Shown: positions 1 through 10,916 of the stretch, in pieces
Layout: every line of letters begins with the position of its first letter
How positions within the stretch are numbered: the first letter of the stretch is position 1
Origin: Macrostomum hystrix
Taxonomy: Eukaryota > Platyhelminthes > Macrostomidae
Length of the DNA stretch: 64,000 nt
NCBI GenBank assembly: GCA_950097015.1
Contig: CATNEN010000007.1
Coordinates: 5,570,001 to 5,634,000, forward strand
Direction: 5' to 3'
Made by a program: the position numbers and the translations under genes
The notes under the pieces: model-generated
What the model saw: the letters and a program-made list of their open reading frames with translations, nothing else
Told to the model about the DNA's origin: nothing
The model's database searches: none

Positions 1-105
1 CTCCAACCCCCTTGAAGGACACAAATTGCCTTGGCCTGAGAATCGAACTCTCGACCTCTTGGTCAGAATTTCGAAGCCCCAACCACTATACTATCGTTGC
101 TGAGA
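1..105 (-). mobile_element. tRNA-derived SINE fragment (family B-like), cut by window start
   Basis: Read on the minus strand, this shows a tRNA-like head: an A-box-like GATAGTATAGTGG and a B-box-like GAGAGTTCGATTCTC, followed by CAATTTGTGTCCTT. The last motif also follows the tRNA head in the copies at 1793-2092 and 50188-50447, so the three look related. The D-arm region differs from those copies (closer to an Asp/Glu/Gly tRNA), suggesting a subfamily with another head. Most of the body lies outside the window. A genuine tRNA gene is unlikely because the acceptor stem does not pair. Confidence 0.65.
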
Positions 106-1779
106 AGTAAACAGACAGTTGTGCTCAAATACGGCGCAAGTGAATGACAACATTCTCTTGTTGTGAGCTCAAGTTGAAATCCTGCGATCACTTATCTTGG
201 ACTAATCCGAGTGAAGCAAAATCTACGATTGAAATCCCACTTCTGAAGACATGAAGTGCCTTTCCCTCACCTTGTCTGTCTTTCTCGCACGCCTTAATTA
301 GATTCTCTAGAGCTCCGACTTGAACAAAATCCCCCTACCTGACTGGACCGTAAACTAGGGGATAATACCCCAACGGAGCCCCGAGGGGATCTTAATCCCC
401 TCGCCAAAGTCGCCCAATTTTTTCGCAAGCTTCCGGCAGGTCCGCCAGGCCCTCCTTTGCTAGCAGGGGATCCAGCAAGAAGTCGGCTTTGACCCTAGCT
501 GCAAAGAGAAGGCCTCGCTTATAGGACTCATTAAGAGCTAGAGTTGGAACTGCTGGCATCACGCACGCCCCAGATTATAGGGAAAAGATTTGATTGGCTA
601 GACAGGAAAGCAGCATTCGGGACAGACGAGAAGATAAAACCTGACCAAATAAACACTCGGGGCAGGCCAAAGCTTATCTTATTTTTCTTTAAGAAACTAA
701 AATTTTAAGGTTTAGCAAAGTTATTTTCAAATCTAATTTAGAATGCAAAGTTAGCAGAATAAAAGCAATCTATTAGCAAGAGTTTGAAATTATCATGAAA
801 GTTCAGGAACAAAATTTCAAAGATTGCCACAGTTGAATAGTTTGTGAAATAGTTATTAAGAACAAATACAAAATGCTTAGGCAAAAAATGCACAAACAAG
901 TATATTTCTTTACTTCAAGTAGTATATATTATTTTACCTTTTTGTTAAATTCTTCGATCGCCCTATATTTCTCAGACATTATTACAGGCTCTCAAAGTGA
1001 CTGTTTGCGTTAATTATAGTTCTGCCTTACATAACACTTCATGCTAAATTACGAGTATATTACGAGAAAACTGCGCGTCTACTTTCAGTAGCAATAGACC
1101 GACTTTTTATTAAAAGTACACAGAGTGAATGAGAATTTAATTCCTGCGCCTACTAGTCATGCAATATTGATTTTTTTCATCGTAGCTTCTTATGCAAGTT
1201 CCAATGCAAAAGCGAGACTGGTGAATGGCAAAAAACTATTGAATTTTATTAAAGTGCTTTGGATCTGGATCTATCATGTGACTGGTTGTGCTCAAAACCA
1301 TTTTTATTCCCGTACAAAAAAGCTGCCTTAGTTAAACAATTCTGCAGCTTAATTTCTCTTCTTCGTACTAGATGAAGATGGGGCAGCTGCAGCTGCAAGG
1401 AGTGCAGAAAAGTTGGACAAAAGCAGCAAATGGACACGCGAGCCAATTAGTGAGTGGCGACTACTTCATAGCGGAATTAACTTGCTTATTGGCAGGAGGA
1501 CCGCCTTCCAATACCCGCTGCCTACTCCACGATTGCTGCCAATCGAATGACCGATTCTAGTGAAATTCCACACTGTGGATACAAACTTTCCGGCCAGAGT
1601 CAGCATCGTCGAGATGTTCAGCAATTCTTGTCGAAGACCCTGGTGACAAGGACATTGCTGTGTATCAACAGATAACCGATAATAATAGCAGCGATAGTTC
1701 CTGATAAAATTTTGTCAGCAGAAAAAATTATGCAGAAAATGTTAGTCCGTGTTCTGGATTTTCATGGCGATTTGTTGAA
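106..1779. other. Intergenic, no gene recognised
   Basis: Mostly AT-rich sequence. Short open frames (60-70 codons) near 1125-1560 have no recognisable motifs and no splice context. Nothing else seen. Confidence 0.5.
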
Positions 1780-1792
1780 TATTTTTGCAGAT

Positions 1793-2092
1793 TAATTGAT
1801 TACACCTGCCCCCATTGGGTCAGACGTGCAGCCGACAGCACAGCCGCTGCTATTGCGCGGCGCATCTGAAGGCTGCGTACAGCTGTTCAGTCCATGGACT
1901 GGGGGGACGCCACACCCTACCTTCAGTTATCCCAGCTGATGCTGGTACCCATTTAACAGCTGGGTGAACTGAAGCAATGCAGAATTAAGCGTCTCGCTAA
2001 AGGACACAAATTGTTCTAGTGGAGTCGGGAATCGAACCCCCGACCTTCAAGTCAGTGAGTCACTAGGCTACAACCTATCCACTAGGCTATCC
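1793..2092 (-). mobile_element. tRNA-derived SINE, family B, near full length
   Basis: On the minus strand a tRNA-like head (A-box-like GCCTAGTGG, B-box-like GGGGGTTCGATTCCCG) is followed by CAATTTGTGTCCTT, a body of about 200 bp and a tail GTAATCAATTAAT. The body matches the element at 50188-50447 over its length (shared words include TCCATGGACTGAAC and GCAGCCTTCAGATGCGC). The A-box region is partly duplicated. Flanks 1779-1792 and 2093-2105 are near-identical (ATATTTTTGCAGAT against ATATTTTGGAGAT), which fits a target-site duplication. Pol III-type promoter boxes are implied by the head; mobilisation would need a partner LINE. Confidence 0.8.
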
Positions 2093-2105
2093 ATATTTTG
2101 GAGAT

Positions 2106-3985
2106 ACAGAAAAGAGAAACATGTGGGTATTTGAAATACCCTTTGTCTTTCAACTCTAGCTGTCTTCAATCTGTACACTGAACAGCTGTACAGACTTAGA
2201 AAGCTGTGGCTGTCCCGCTGGCTGTACATCTGGCCTGCATTGGCTAATCTTGACAATGCCGCATAAATACCGATTAATATAAAAAACTGATATGAAAGGT
2301 AAATTGTTGCCATAGTGTGCAAGCATGCTACCCCGCTCTGCCTCGCCGCAACCGAAAGCGAGGCACGTTACCTTCCCTCAGGCACAAAAACGCCATCACA
2401 GTTTTTGCTCCGCTTTTAATCGATTCGAAATCGAGCAACGCGCCAGCAATTAAAAAACCCGTTCTGGTAAAGGAATCACACAAAAATTTCTGGCCAACTA
2501 AAGTGACCCCATGGAGCAGGAAGGCCGCGCGCCGCGCGTAAGCAATAATGCTTTCAATTTCCAGAAAGCATCGAGAAAGCGGAGATTGTGTTCACGAATC
2601 GGGAACAGCTTCCTTTGGTTCTCTTTCTCTGTGTGTGTTGTTTTAGACCCCAGCGCCAGAAATCTGTGCGCCAGTTTTCGATTGTCTTGTCATTTGTTTA
2701 AATTGGGTTATTATTATTATTTTATAAATTGTTCTTAGATCAGATTTCAATTTGTACTTTTAAAGATTGCATTTTTTCTCGACTTCTCTCCTAAGATGAG
2801 TCTTATCTACGATGGAAGATTTTCTTGGTTCTGTGGGCGGTAAGATTTCGTTAAAATTGGCCCAATCTTTCACTTAACACGCCTCACAGCTCTTCATCAA
2901 TTGAGAGCTACGACGTCAAAGTGTTATTTTCTCATTTCTGTCCGTTTGACAATTTGCCAATAAGTAAGCCAACTCTTCAAGTTTATCTAAATACTATATC
3001 TTTCGAATTCCTTCATTGAATTGAGTCGCTAGTTGGACGACTTAGAATAGTCAATTTGCAGTTAGCTGCAACTTAACTTTTGACAACTCTAACTTATTAC
3101 CACGTTACCTAGGCTTGCGTTTGTGCGCTCCCTTACCATTCTATTATCTCTTTTCAGGTCCTTGTTCCCACACTTGGACAAAGCCCCGGCCGTACTCTCT
3201 CACCTTGCGTGGTGACTCACTGATGACTCATGTTATATTTTTAGCAGCAAGTCTGCCTCTCAAAGGATTCTCCATCCTACATTTTCGCTACGCATGAATC
3301 TAATCGTGCTATTTTTAGCAACAGACCCCTCTCTTATCGGCCCGGCCTTTGTTTGTCTGACGACAGTTTTCTATTAATAGAAAATCATGTGACTGTCCCG
3401 CCAGCTGCCATGACCCAGTCTCTAACTAAATCGACCACGAGTAAGGAAGCGACACCTCCGGATGGACAGTGTGATGGACTTGATTTCGAGGGTAGCTCGG
3501 CGCCCTCGGTGCCTAGAGACCAGAAATTAGCTAGCCTTGATTGGAAGAGTTGCTTAACAACAGCGGGTGATTTGGCGCTTTGTTGACACGAGTTTAGTCA
3601 GTAAAGTAGGGAATGAACAAAACACTAAATAATGACATCACGGTAGAATGCGATGCGATCTATCTTTGTGGGGATAAGTGCAGGTAGGAAGTGGTAAGAC
3701 TTGCATGAGTGTGCGAGCGCCTAATAGCTCGCTAGTTTATTAGCCGAACACCAAGTGTTCCTACCAATCCATCTGTCTGCTTAAATGCTTTTACAACAAT
3801 CTGAATGTCTTGATTTACAACCATCTAAATCGAATGCACCGAAAGTAGAATTTTTCATTTTAAAGTGCTTCTTCATAAGACCGGAATTCAGGAGACAATG
3901 ACAGACGCGGCAATGGAACAAGACAGGATACTGTTGCGTTTGCGGTGCAATAGTGTTTAGTAACATAGTATACTGATGCGGGCTT
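2106..3985. other. Intergenic, no gene recognised
   Basis: Mixed composition. The longest open frames are 60-84 codons (2068-2322 minus, 2317-2541 plus, 3353-3586 plus) and carry no domain motif that I recognise. Confidence 0.45.
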
Positions 3986-3987
3986 GA

Positions 3988-4168
3988 CTGGTACAAGAGC
4001 GTACTGGTACAAGAGCGTACTGGTACAAGAGCGTACTGGTACAAGAGCGTACTGGTACAAGAGCGTACTGGTACAAGAGCGTACTGGTACAAGAGCGTAC
4101 TGGTACAAGAGCGTACTGGTACAAGAGCGTACTGGTACAAGAGCGTACTGGTACAAGAGCGTACTGGT
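3988..4168. repeat. 16-bp minisatellite (ACTGGTACAAGAGCGT), about 11 copies
   Basis: Near-perfect head-to-tail copies of ACTGGTACAAGAGCGT. Because the unit is 16 bp, reading frames rotate and several frames stay open, giving spurious YQYALVPVRSCTSTLL-type proteins that should not be annotated. Confidence 0.97.
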
Positions 4169-4940
4169 GTTCGTATAATGCGATGCTCATATTAAATAGA
4201 TGCGAAGAATGCGATCGATAGGCCTAAAAACTACCCACCCCTATGGGGTGGCGTACCAGTACACCCGCGAGATGTACAACCACGAACGCAAGCGCTGGAG
4301 AGATGTGCGTGCCTCACATTATTTATTTATTTGATTTCTGGCCCTATGAGCGTCTAGAAAAAGTTTGCGAAACGCTCCTTCTTTTTCTTATGAGTTTAGT
4401 CAATAAAACGACAGAATCTTGAGAACCATTAGAAAGTTTAAAGCATTACAAAGGGATAGCAGAGAGGCAGCGTACAAAGCTCGCAACACGGGACAAATTG
4501 CACTGCACTCGTAATTTGCTCAAAACTAGTTCATGTAATTCTACGAGTATGCAGACTGTATATCACATTGCAACACTAATTCTGATGTTTTAGGATTGAT
4601 ATTTGATGGAAGGACATTATGTTTTGACGCGCATTTTGTGAGGCTTATTGAAATTTAGCACGCAGAAACATGTCAGTCGAAACAAGTCGAACTACTAGTA
4701 GTTAAAGAAAGAAGGCATTTCAGCAAGGATAATTCGATTGAGTTGCTAACGACACGCCCCTAAACATTAGAAAGCATAGGTGATTTGTACGATCGCGTTT
4801 TGCCAGATAAAAAGTGATCATTCAGTTTGAAATTAGGCTGGAGCACAAATGCATGCTGCGTGACTCGTACGACCAGCGACTGTAGGCCAAGAACAACTGG
4901 AATGCCACTCCGGCAACATCGCGTTACCAGACGCTAAGAG
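4169..4940. other. Region downstream of the GPCR gene
   Basis: No gene recognised. A perfect 7-bp stem with a 3-base loop (CCACCCC TAT GGGGTGG) sits at 4235-4251. A short plus-strand frame after it reads like protein (YTREMYNHERKRW) but is only about 30 codons with no splice sites identified. The GPCR 3' UTR probably falls in this interval. Confidence 0.4.
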
Positions 4941-6206
4941 CTACACGCAGGTCACGTGACAGTCGCCGAGCAGCGGCTGCGCGGTAGGATGCTGCGATTC
5001 CTCCAGCATCGGCGTCAGCCTGGAGTGCGCCGCGCCCTTCTCGAGGACACCGTTTCCTCCGCCACCGGCGCCGATCCCGCTGCCCTCGACGATTCGTCGA
5101 CTAGGTGCGAGGGAGCCTCTGTAGCGAAGGGTGGCGGCCTGCCTTTCAGCGTCCAGAGGCTGATCCCGGCGCCGGCAGCACTGGCGCTGCAGAATTGCCG
5201 ATCGGAACATGGAATTGGTAGTCATGTAGATGATGAAGTTGCAGGTAGAGTCCAGGTTGACGCACAGGTTGGCTAGGCCAATCGCGTAGGTAACAACCGC
5301 ATCCCAAAACGGATTGCCATCCTCCACCCGAGTGCCGATTAGCACAAATAGAAACATCGGCGTCTCCATGCAGACAAAGGTGATGAGCAGGATTCGAATC
5401 GTGCGAGTCGCCTTGCTGTGCCGAGCTCCGCTGCTTGCGCCGCCGACGCCACTGCCACCGCCGCCACCGCCGCCACCGCCGCCACGCTCGTCGAGTTGGT
5501 CGCGGCGACCTCGGCTGCGTCGCAGACCAATTGTCATGGCAACTGAAGCCATGGCTACTATGGACACTGGAAGAACGGCCTGCAGGAACATGGTCACAAC
5601 GTAGAACTCCTTGTAGGAATCGAACGGCTTCAAATCCTTTTTGGCGAAGACGCGTCCGGTCTCCTCGCAGAAACTGAAGCTCTCCTGGAAGGCCTTCGGC
5701 ACCGCCGACGCCAGGCCCAGCAGAATGATGACGGCCGAGGTGACCACGAGGGTGCGGTGGCCAAAGAATCGACCTGTGTTGCGCGAGAATGGGCGCAGTA
5801 CGGCTTCGCAACGACTGACGGCGATCAGGACCACCGACCAGTTCCGTGCGATCAAGAAGGCGTTGGCCATCACCCACGTGATTGTCAGGAAGCTGACGAT
5901 GGCGCGCGGAGCCTGCGCCGAGGGGTACAGCACACGGGAGCCGAGCACCTCCAGCAGGATGCGCACCGTCTCCACGCTGGTCATGCCGAATGACGTCATC
6001 ATCTCGTTGAAGGACAGGATGAGCAGCAATAGGCGCACAGCCGAGTCGCGTTGCTTGTGGCAGAGGAACACGAAAAAGCAGAGACAATTCAGCACGAGGT
6101 TGACGCCGCCAAGCAGCACGAAGGAGCCCTTGATTAGGCCGAGGCTGAGGGGGCCAGTCTGGCTGGAGTTGCTGCAGTTTTCGAAGTGCGTTTGCAGCTG
6201 GAACAT
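4941..6206 (-). CDS. Rhodopsin-class (class A) G-protein-coupled receptor, single exon, 421 aa
   Basis: Intronless seven-transmembrane receptor for the plasma membrane; the ligand cannot be read from sequence, but the TM7 pattern resembles invertebrate peptide (FMRFamide-type) receptors. N-glycosylation sites occur at NCS (residue 10) and NSS (13). Hydrophobic segments lie near residues 24-48, 57-82, 105-135, 150-170, 200-228, 271-293 and 300-330. The TM3 end reads SRCEAV in place of DRYxxV, keeping the arginine. TM6 has CMETP instead of CWxP, and TM7 has NFIIY instead of NPxxY. Intracellular loop 3 carries a run of 10 glycines from a CCGCCA-type repeat. A Cys pair (QCCRRR) after TM7 could be palmitoylated. 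The start has methionine followed by an unremarkable N-terminus without a signal peptide. Class A assignment is solid; subfamily is inference. Confidence 0.87.
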   Translation of the reverse strand: MFQLQTHFENCSNSSQTGPLSLGLIKGSFVLLGGVNLVLNCLCFFVFLCHKQRDSAVRLLLLILSFNEMMTSFGMTSVETVRILLEVLGSRVLYPSAQAPRAIVSFLTITWVMANAFLIARNWSVVLIAVSRCEAVLRPFSRNTGRFFGHRTLVVTSAVIILLGLASAVPKAFQESFSFCEETGRVFAKKDLKPFDSYKEFYVVTMFLQAVLPVSIVAMASVAMTIGLRRSRGRRDQLDERGGGGGGGGGGSGVGGASSGARHSKATRTIRILLITFVCMETPMFLFVLIGTRVEDGNPFWDAVVTYAIGLANLCVNLDSTCNFIIYMTTNSMFRSAILQRQCCRRRDQPLDAERQAATLRYRGSLAPSRRIVEGSGIGAGGGGNGVLEKGAAHSRLTPMLEESQHPTAQPLLGDCHVTCV

Positions 6207-6560
6207 TCTGCGGCTGGGGATCTGCTGGGCGCAGGAGCGGATGTCAGCGGATGGGGACCGGTGGCTGGCTCTTCAACCAAGCAGCTGGCTATTCATGCGC
6301 AAAAGACCAGCTCTGACCAGCTCTGAGGCTTCCGATTGGCCAGCAAACAGCCAATCCTGGAGGCGAGATTTCTTTCTGTGGAGCTTTGCGTCTCTGTACG
6401 CGTCCATATAAGCCGGAATCTTAAACTGCGGGATTAATTATGGGTCATGGGAAATTTAATTTGGGATGCGCCTTTCATATTCATAGACCCAATTTGAAAT
6501 TGCTGTCCTACTAGTAATCAAATAATTTAATAATTTTCTCAAACATAATGTCCTATCTTC
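6207..6560. other. Upstream region of the GPCR gene
   Basis: The 5' flank of the receptor lies here. On the minus strand a TATA-like TTATAT occurs about 200 bp upstream of the start (near 6408-6413). It is a weak call with no supporting initiator evidence. Confidence 0.3.
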
Positions 6561-6564
6561 GGTC

Positions 6565-6896
6565 AGGATCGTCCTGTCCACCCTAAAGCATCATCTGTCC
6601 ACCTCAAGGATTATCTTGTCCTCCCCAAAGGATCATCCTATCCACCTAAAAGGATCATCCTGTCCACCCAAAAGCATCATCCTGTCCACCCAAAAGCATC
6701 ATCCTGTCCACCCTAAAGCATCATCCTGTCCACCCTAAAGCATCATCCTGTCCACCCTAAAGCATCATCCTGTCCACCCTAAAGCATCATCCTGTCCACC
6801 CAAAAGTATCGTTATGTTCACCTCAAAATGATCGTCCTAAACTAGTTTAAAGCATGTTCCTGTCCACCACAAAGTATCTTCCTGTCCACCTCAATG
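6565..6896. repeat. 22-bp minisatellite (CCTGTCCACCCTAAAGCATC..), about 15 copies
   Basis: Tandem units of about 22 bp with the core CCTGTCCACC; central copies (6650-6800) are nearly identical and outer copies are diverged, the usual pattern of an array that turns over from its middle. Confidence 0.93.
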
Positions 6897-7900
6897 AGTG
6901 TGTCGCTAAGAACAGGGAAGATAATTTCCTTGCCCATCAATTCGAAAAGAATGAGCAATCTCGTCAATCTCGGCGGACCGAGTGTTGGTACCTGGACGGG
7001 CCCTGGAACACGGGGGAGATAATAAATTTCAGCATACGCATTTTTAAACCGTGATTTATCGCCACAATACTTTTTATTTCGCGTCCAATTCAGATTGCCT
7101 ATCGCTACCATTCCCTGTTGATTTTCGCATACACTTTAAACTCTACAATATAAGGCTTTTAAGTAAACTTTCAAACCGAAGTCTTTAATTAGTCTGAGAA
7201 CTAATAGTAGAAGCACAAATAGCTCTTAATTAGTTTATTACCTGCATGGTGCGGTCTATTTTCAATTGGGTTCTCAATCAAATGCGACTCAGCATGGTTG
7301 CTATGGCCAAAGCGATGCAGGAATAGAGAAATTTAATATTCCCAGCAGCAGCACAGCTGCCCCATATTGATTTGCTGCTTTCCAGGGAGTACAACCCCTG
7401 ACAGCCAAGAAGCCTTTTTTGCTCCTGAAGATGTCGGTGGGAGAGGAAGGAGGACGATTGGGACACAGAAATCCCCACTTTCTCGGTGTGTGTGTTTTGA
7501 CCGTTCAATGAGCGCCCAACTTCTTTGCATTGATGAAGAGCTGGAAAGCGCTCAACAGCCGCCGACCTCAAACGGCACGCTGAAGCACTTGACCAGCCCT
7601 TGCGGGACGGTGGCAGAGGGCCAGAAATCAACTTCTTTGGCGGTAAAGGATGAGATGATAGAGCTATACCTGTTTCTAGGGACTTGACGCCCTTCTGAAT
7701 CTCTGTGCAAGTCTTTAGTGTTGTGGTTTTGCCCGAAGATCGCGCTTTGGCAGTCAGCGAGTGGAGTCGCAACAACAGGGCGTCACGAGGAGCGGGGAGT
7801 CCTCCTAAAAGTACATCGCTTGTTATTGTCAACAATGCAAGGCTGCGTGCCACCGAGAGCGAGGGGATAAAAGGACAGTAAGACTGTCCTGCGAGTGCAT
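6897..7900. other. Intergenic, one unexplained 191-codon open frame
   Basis: A minus-strand open frame at 7278-7853 begins with ATG and a mildly hydrophobic N-terminus (MARSLALLTITSDVLLGG). I recognise no domain, and its composition (Ser/Leu rich, no obvious codon bias) is compatible with chance. Other frames here are overlapping shadows. Confidence 0.3.
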
Positions 7901-7910
7901 CTGTCCATTA

Positions 7911-7958
7911 GGTCCGTCTGTCTCTCCGTCTGTCTGTCTGTCTGTCCGTCTGTCTGTC

Positions 7959-7993
<35 letters not shown>

Positions 7994-8014
7994 CTGTCTG
8001 TCTGTCTGTCTGCC

Positions 8015-8059
<45 letters not shown>

Positions 8060-8089
8060 GCCTGCCTGTCTATCTGTCTGTCTGCAAAA
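7911..8089. repeat. (CTGT)n microsatellite
   Basis: About 45 units of CTGT with scattered CCGT, CTGC and CTAT variants. It translates as SVCLSVCL and is not coding. Confidence 0.97.
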
Positions 8090-8692
8090 GCAGGCAGAAC
8101 TCGGGGCCGGGATGGGGGAAGCCTAAATTAGGGGAAACAGAAATAGTTTTCGCAGTGATAAAGCGAGATGAGGCAGGCATTATCTGCTCGACTGAATGCA
8201 TGAAGCAACTGCGCGCTCTAATGCACATTCGGTGTTTAATTTTTTGTATTTCAGAAATTCCACGGCCCACCGCCCTGTCTTGATTGCTAATCACTGCTCA
8301 GTGCTGCTCTAATGCTTCGATTCATTGCCGTCAATATTGTTTCGCTTAAAATGAATTTTAAACAAGAAGCAATTTCCCATTTGTTGCCATTCAGAGATAC
8401 AACCAACTGGTTGCTATAGGGGCCAAAAATGGAAAGTAGTTAATTAACATCTGCTCGAATCGCCAACTGAAATCAATTATTTTAATTAAAAAAACAGCAA
8501 AGTGGGAACTGCAGATTAGCAGGCACCTGAGCTGACTGCGCCAAACACTTCAGCATCCGATTGCTTTGTGAGCTCAAAGAACCCTGAAGCTTTTGCCTTT
8601 CAGTCTTCTGCTGAAAATAGACAGATTAAATCAAGCTTTTCTTGTGTTCCAAAGGTTAATAAGTTGATTTAACATTTTGCCCACACAAGCAT

Positions 8693-8958
8693 GCGGGGAG
8701 AGCGATTGACGCGTTTGCCTCTCGCACCGAGGTCCCTGAGCTCGATTCCGCGGCGAGGCCGCATTCATTTGGGGCGCAGCCGCGGAGAGAGACCACAGCC
8801 TAACCATGAGAAAGTCAGGGCAGATGTACACACCTGTGTGAGCGTGTGCCAGCGTACGGTATCTGTGTGCTTGTGTGCTCAGGAGTCAGCGGAATGAGCA
8901 GAATTGCCTCATCGCTGGCTGCAGGTCTAGTGTCACCAAATGATGTGCCATGGTACGC
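8693..8958 (+). mobile_element. tRNA-derived SINE, family A, internally rearranged copy
   Basis: The head shares GCGTTTGCCTCTCGCACC and GAGCTCGATTCCGC with the intact copy at 49519-49847. The 3' part shares GAGAAAGTCAGGGCAGATG, CTCAGGAGTCAGC and AATGATGTGCCAT. The A-box region is damaged by small deletions, part of the middle is replaced, and the (ATT)n tail is missing, so this is an old truncated copy. Confidence 0.85.
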
Positions 8959-9372
8959 AGAAAAAGAAGCTGTTCGCTAATTGCTCCTCAAATCATATCC
9001 TTTTAAAAGCGGCCTAGCCACCGATGCGAACTTACAACCTCTAGGAGCAACAGAAGAACGCGAGAGGTCAATCAGCACTGAACCAACCTAGTGAGAGAGT
9101 CATCGCACATTGCAGACAGTCAGGAAGTCATCAAAATGGCAGACGGGATCAGCCACATCACAGGTCTCGCCGTCTCTGCCTGTCACTTCCTCACCAGATT
9201 TCTTAGAAACTAATTACTTAATTATGGTAAATAATAGGCCGATTTTCCCGCAGTCAGCCTATGAGCTGTTATAGTGGGAAAAATGTAACATTCATAATAG
9301 TTTTATAGATCAATATGTTTACGTGCGTGCATGACAGACTGAGGAAGAAAAGGTAAACAGTTTCCCGTCTGA
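8959..9372. other. Intergenic, no gene recognised
   Basis: Nothing recognisable apart from the duplicated segment that begins at 9373. Confidence 0.5.
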
Positions 9373-9504
9373 CTTATTGTTCTCAGAATTCGGGAAATTT
9401 CTACCGACCTGAAATCCAACTTTTGACCGTCTCAAAAGATGCCAAACATTATTTTCTAAAAGTTCTTTCTAGGTTAGAGGCCTCAAAAATTTATCTTTCG
9501 GTGT
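9373..9504 (+). repeat. Left copy of a 132-bp direct duplication flanking an array
   Basis: Almost identical to 10217-10347, differing by about one substitution and one 1-base indel (GAGGCC against GAGCC near the end). It sits about 60 bp left of the 16-bp array. It contains no open frame of note. Confidence 0.93.
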
Positions 9505-9566
9505 GGGAAGAGAGAATCGGGGACCATGTTCAAAATGACAGCCAGCCATATACTAGTTTTTAATTA

Positions 9567-10135
9567 CACCCTCTCATCTCCTCCGTGTCACATCTCCTCC
9601 GTGTCTCATCTCTCCCTTGTCTCATCTCTCCCGTGTATCATCTCTCGTGTCTCATCTCTCCCCTGTCTCATCTCCCCCGTGTCTCATCTCTCCTGTCTCA
9701 TCTCTCCCGTGTCTTTTCTCTCCCCTGTCTCATCTCTCCCGTGTCTCATCTCTCCCCTGTCTCATCTCTCCCCTATCTCATCTCTCCCGTGTCTCATCTC
9801 TCCCGTGTCTCATCTCTCCCGTGTCTTTTCTCTCCCCTGTCTCATCTCTTCCCTGTCTCATCTCTCCCCTGTCTCATCTCTCCCGTGTCTCATCTCTCCC
9901 CTGTCTCATCTCTCCCGTGTCTTTTCTCTCCCCTGTCTAATCTCTCCCGTGTCTCATCTCTCCCCTGTCTCATCTCTCCCCTGTCTCATCTCTCCCGTGT
10001 CTCATCTCTCCCGTGTCTCATCTCTCCCGTGTCTTTTCTCTCCCCTGTCTAATCTCTCCCGTGTCTCATCTCTCCCCTGTCTCATCTCTCCCGTGTCTCA
10101 TCTCTCCCCTGTCTCGTCTCAACCCGGTCTCCTGT
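9567..10135. repeat. 16-bp pyrimidine-rich minisatellite (CTCATCTCTCCCGTGT), about 35 copies
   Basis: Units alternate between CCCGTGT and CCCCTGT endings, with occasional CTTTTCTC or CTAATC variants. Strong strand asymmetry (C/T on plus). Long open frames rich in SLPCLISPVSHLS are by-products of the array. Confidence 0.96.
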
Positions 10136-10216
10136 CTCCCTGGTTAAATCTGTTCCCAATATGCCTAGCAATATCTGCTATATTTCAGAGTTCCGTATTT
10201 AACGAACAATTACTGT

Positions 10217-10347
10217 CTTACTGTTCTCAGAATTCGGGAAATTTCTACCGACCTGAAATCCAACTTTTGACCGTCTCAAAAGATGCCAAACATTATTTTC
10301 TAAAAGTTCTTTCTAGGTTAGAGCCTCAAAAATTTATCTTTCGGTGT
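10217..10347 (+). repeat. Right copy of the 132-bp direct duplication
   Basis: Partner of 9373-9504. The array lies between the two copies, so the arrangement is duplicate-array-duplicate. Confidence 0.93.
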
Positions 10348-10916
10348 TGTTCGCTTAGTTTAGTTCGCTTAACTCGAAATGAAGAAACGTTACGGTTGCC
10401 TGGGTCGCGGCCACTATCGGGTGCGCCTGAATGAGTCGGGCCCGACCTCTCCGCACACCAGACTCTGTCATCCGAGAACCGAATCTGATCCGAGCTATAT
10501 ATACTTTATGCCAAAGTTTCGGCCTCAACAGACACTGGGGAATTTCCTGCATGCGCTGCTGATTAACAGCAGTCACTGTCCCAGCGTGTGTGAGTGCGCG
10601 CAACCAACAGCTCTGTACCTCCTTGCCACTCCTTACTGACATCAAATTTGGGACCGGCGCCCCGGGGGCAGGAGAGGGAGGAGGGAGAAGCGGCTCAAGA
10701 AATCCAATAAATTGGGAGAGAGCTCAAAAGCTGGCCGGCTGCAGTGTCAAAGGCGACTCAAAAACTGTATTTCTCTAATTTGAGTCAGCCAAAACAGAAC
10801 TGCAAAACCTTCTGATTGTGTTAGAAAGCATTGGAACTCATAGGGCTATGTTATGAAGCACAGCATCCCGCTTTCTCATTACCCCACCGTCTAACTTACA
10901 TTTACGAGTAGTTCGG
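10348..10916. other. Intergenic, no gene recognised
   Basis: A TATATATA stretch occurs near 10496. Short plus-strand open frames (86 and 62 codons) carry no recognised motif. Confidence 0.4.

Noticed and set aside
4236-4330. Short protein-like segment YTREMYNHERKRW on the plus strand
   Set aside because: About 30 codons, no splice sites or family match; too short to call.
5641-6411. 256-codon plus-strand frame
   Set aside because: Antisense shadow of the GPCR coding sequence with no motif.
7278-7853. 191-codon minus-strand gene
   Set aside because: ATG start but no recognised domain, no codon bias visible, and no transcription signals; left as unexplained.
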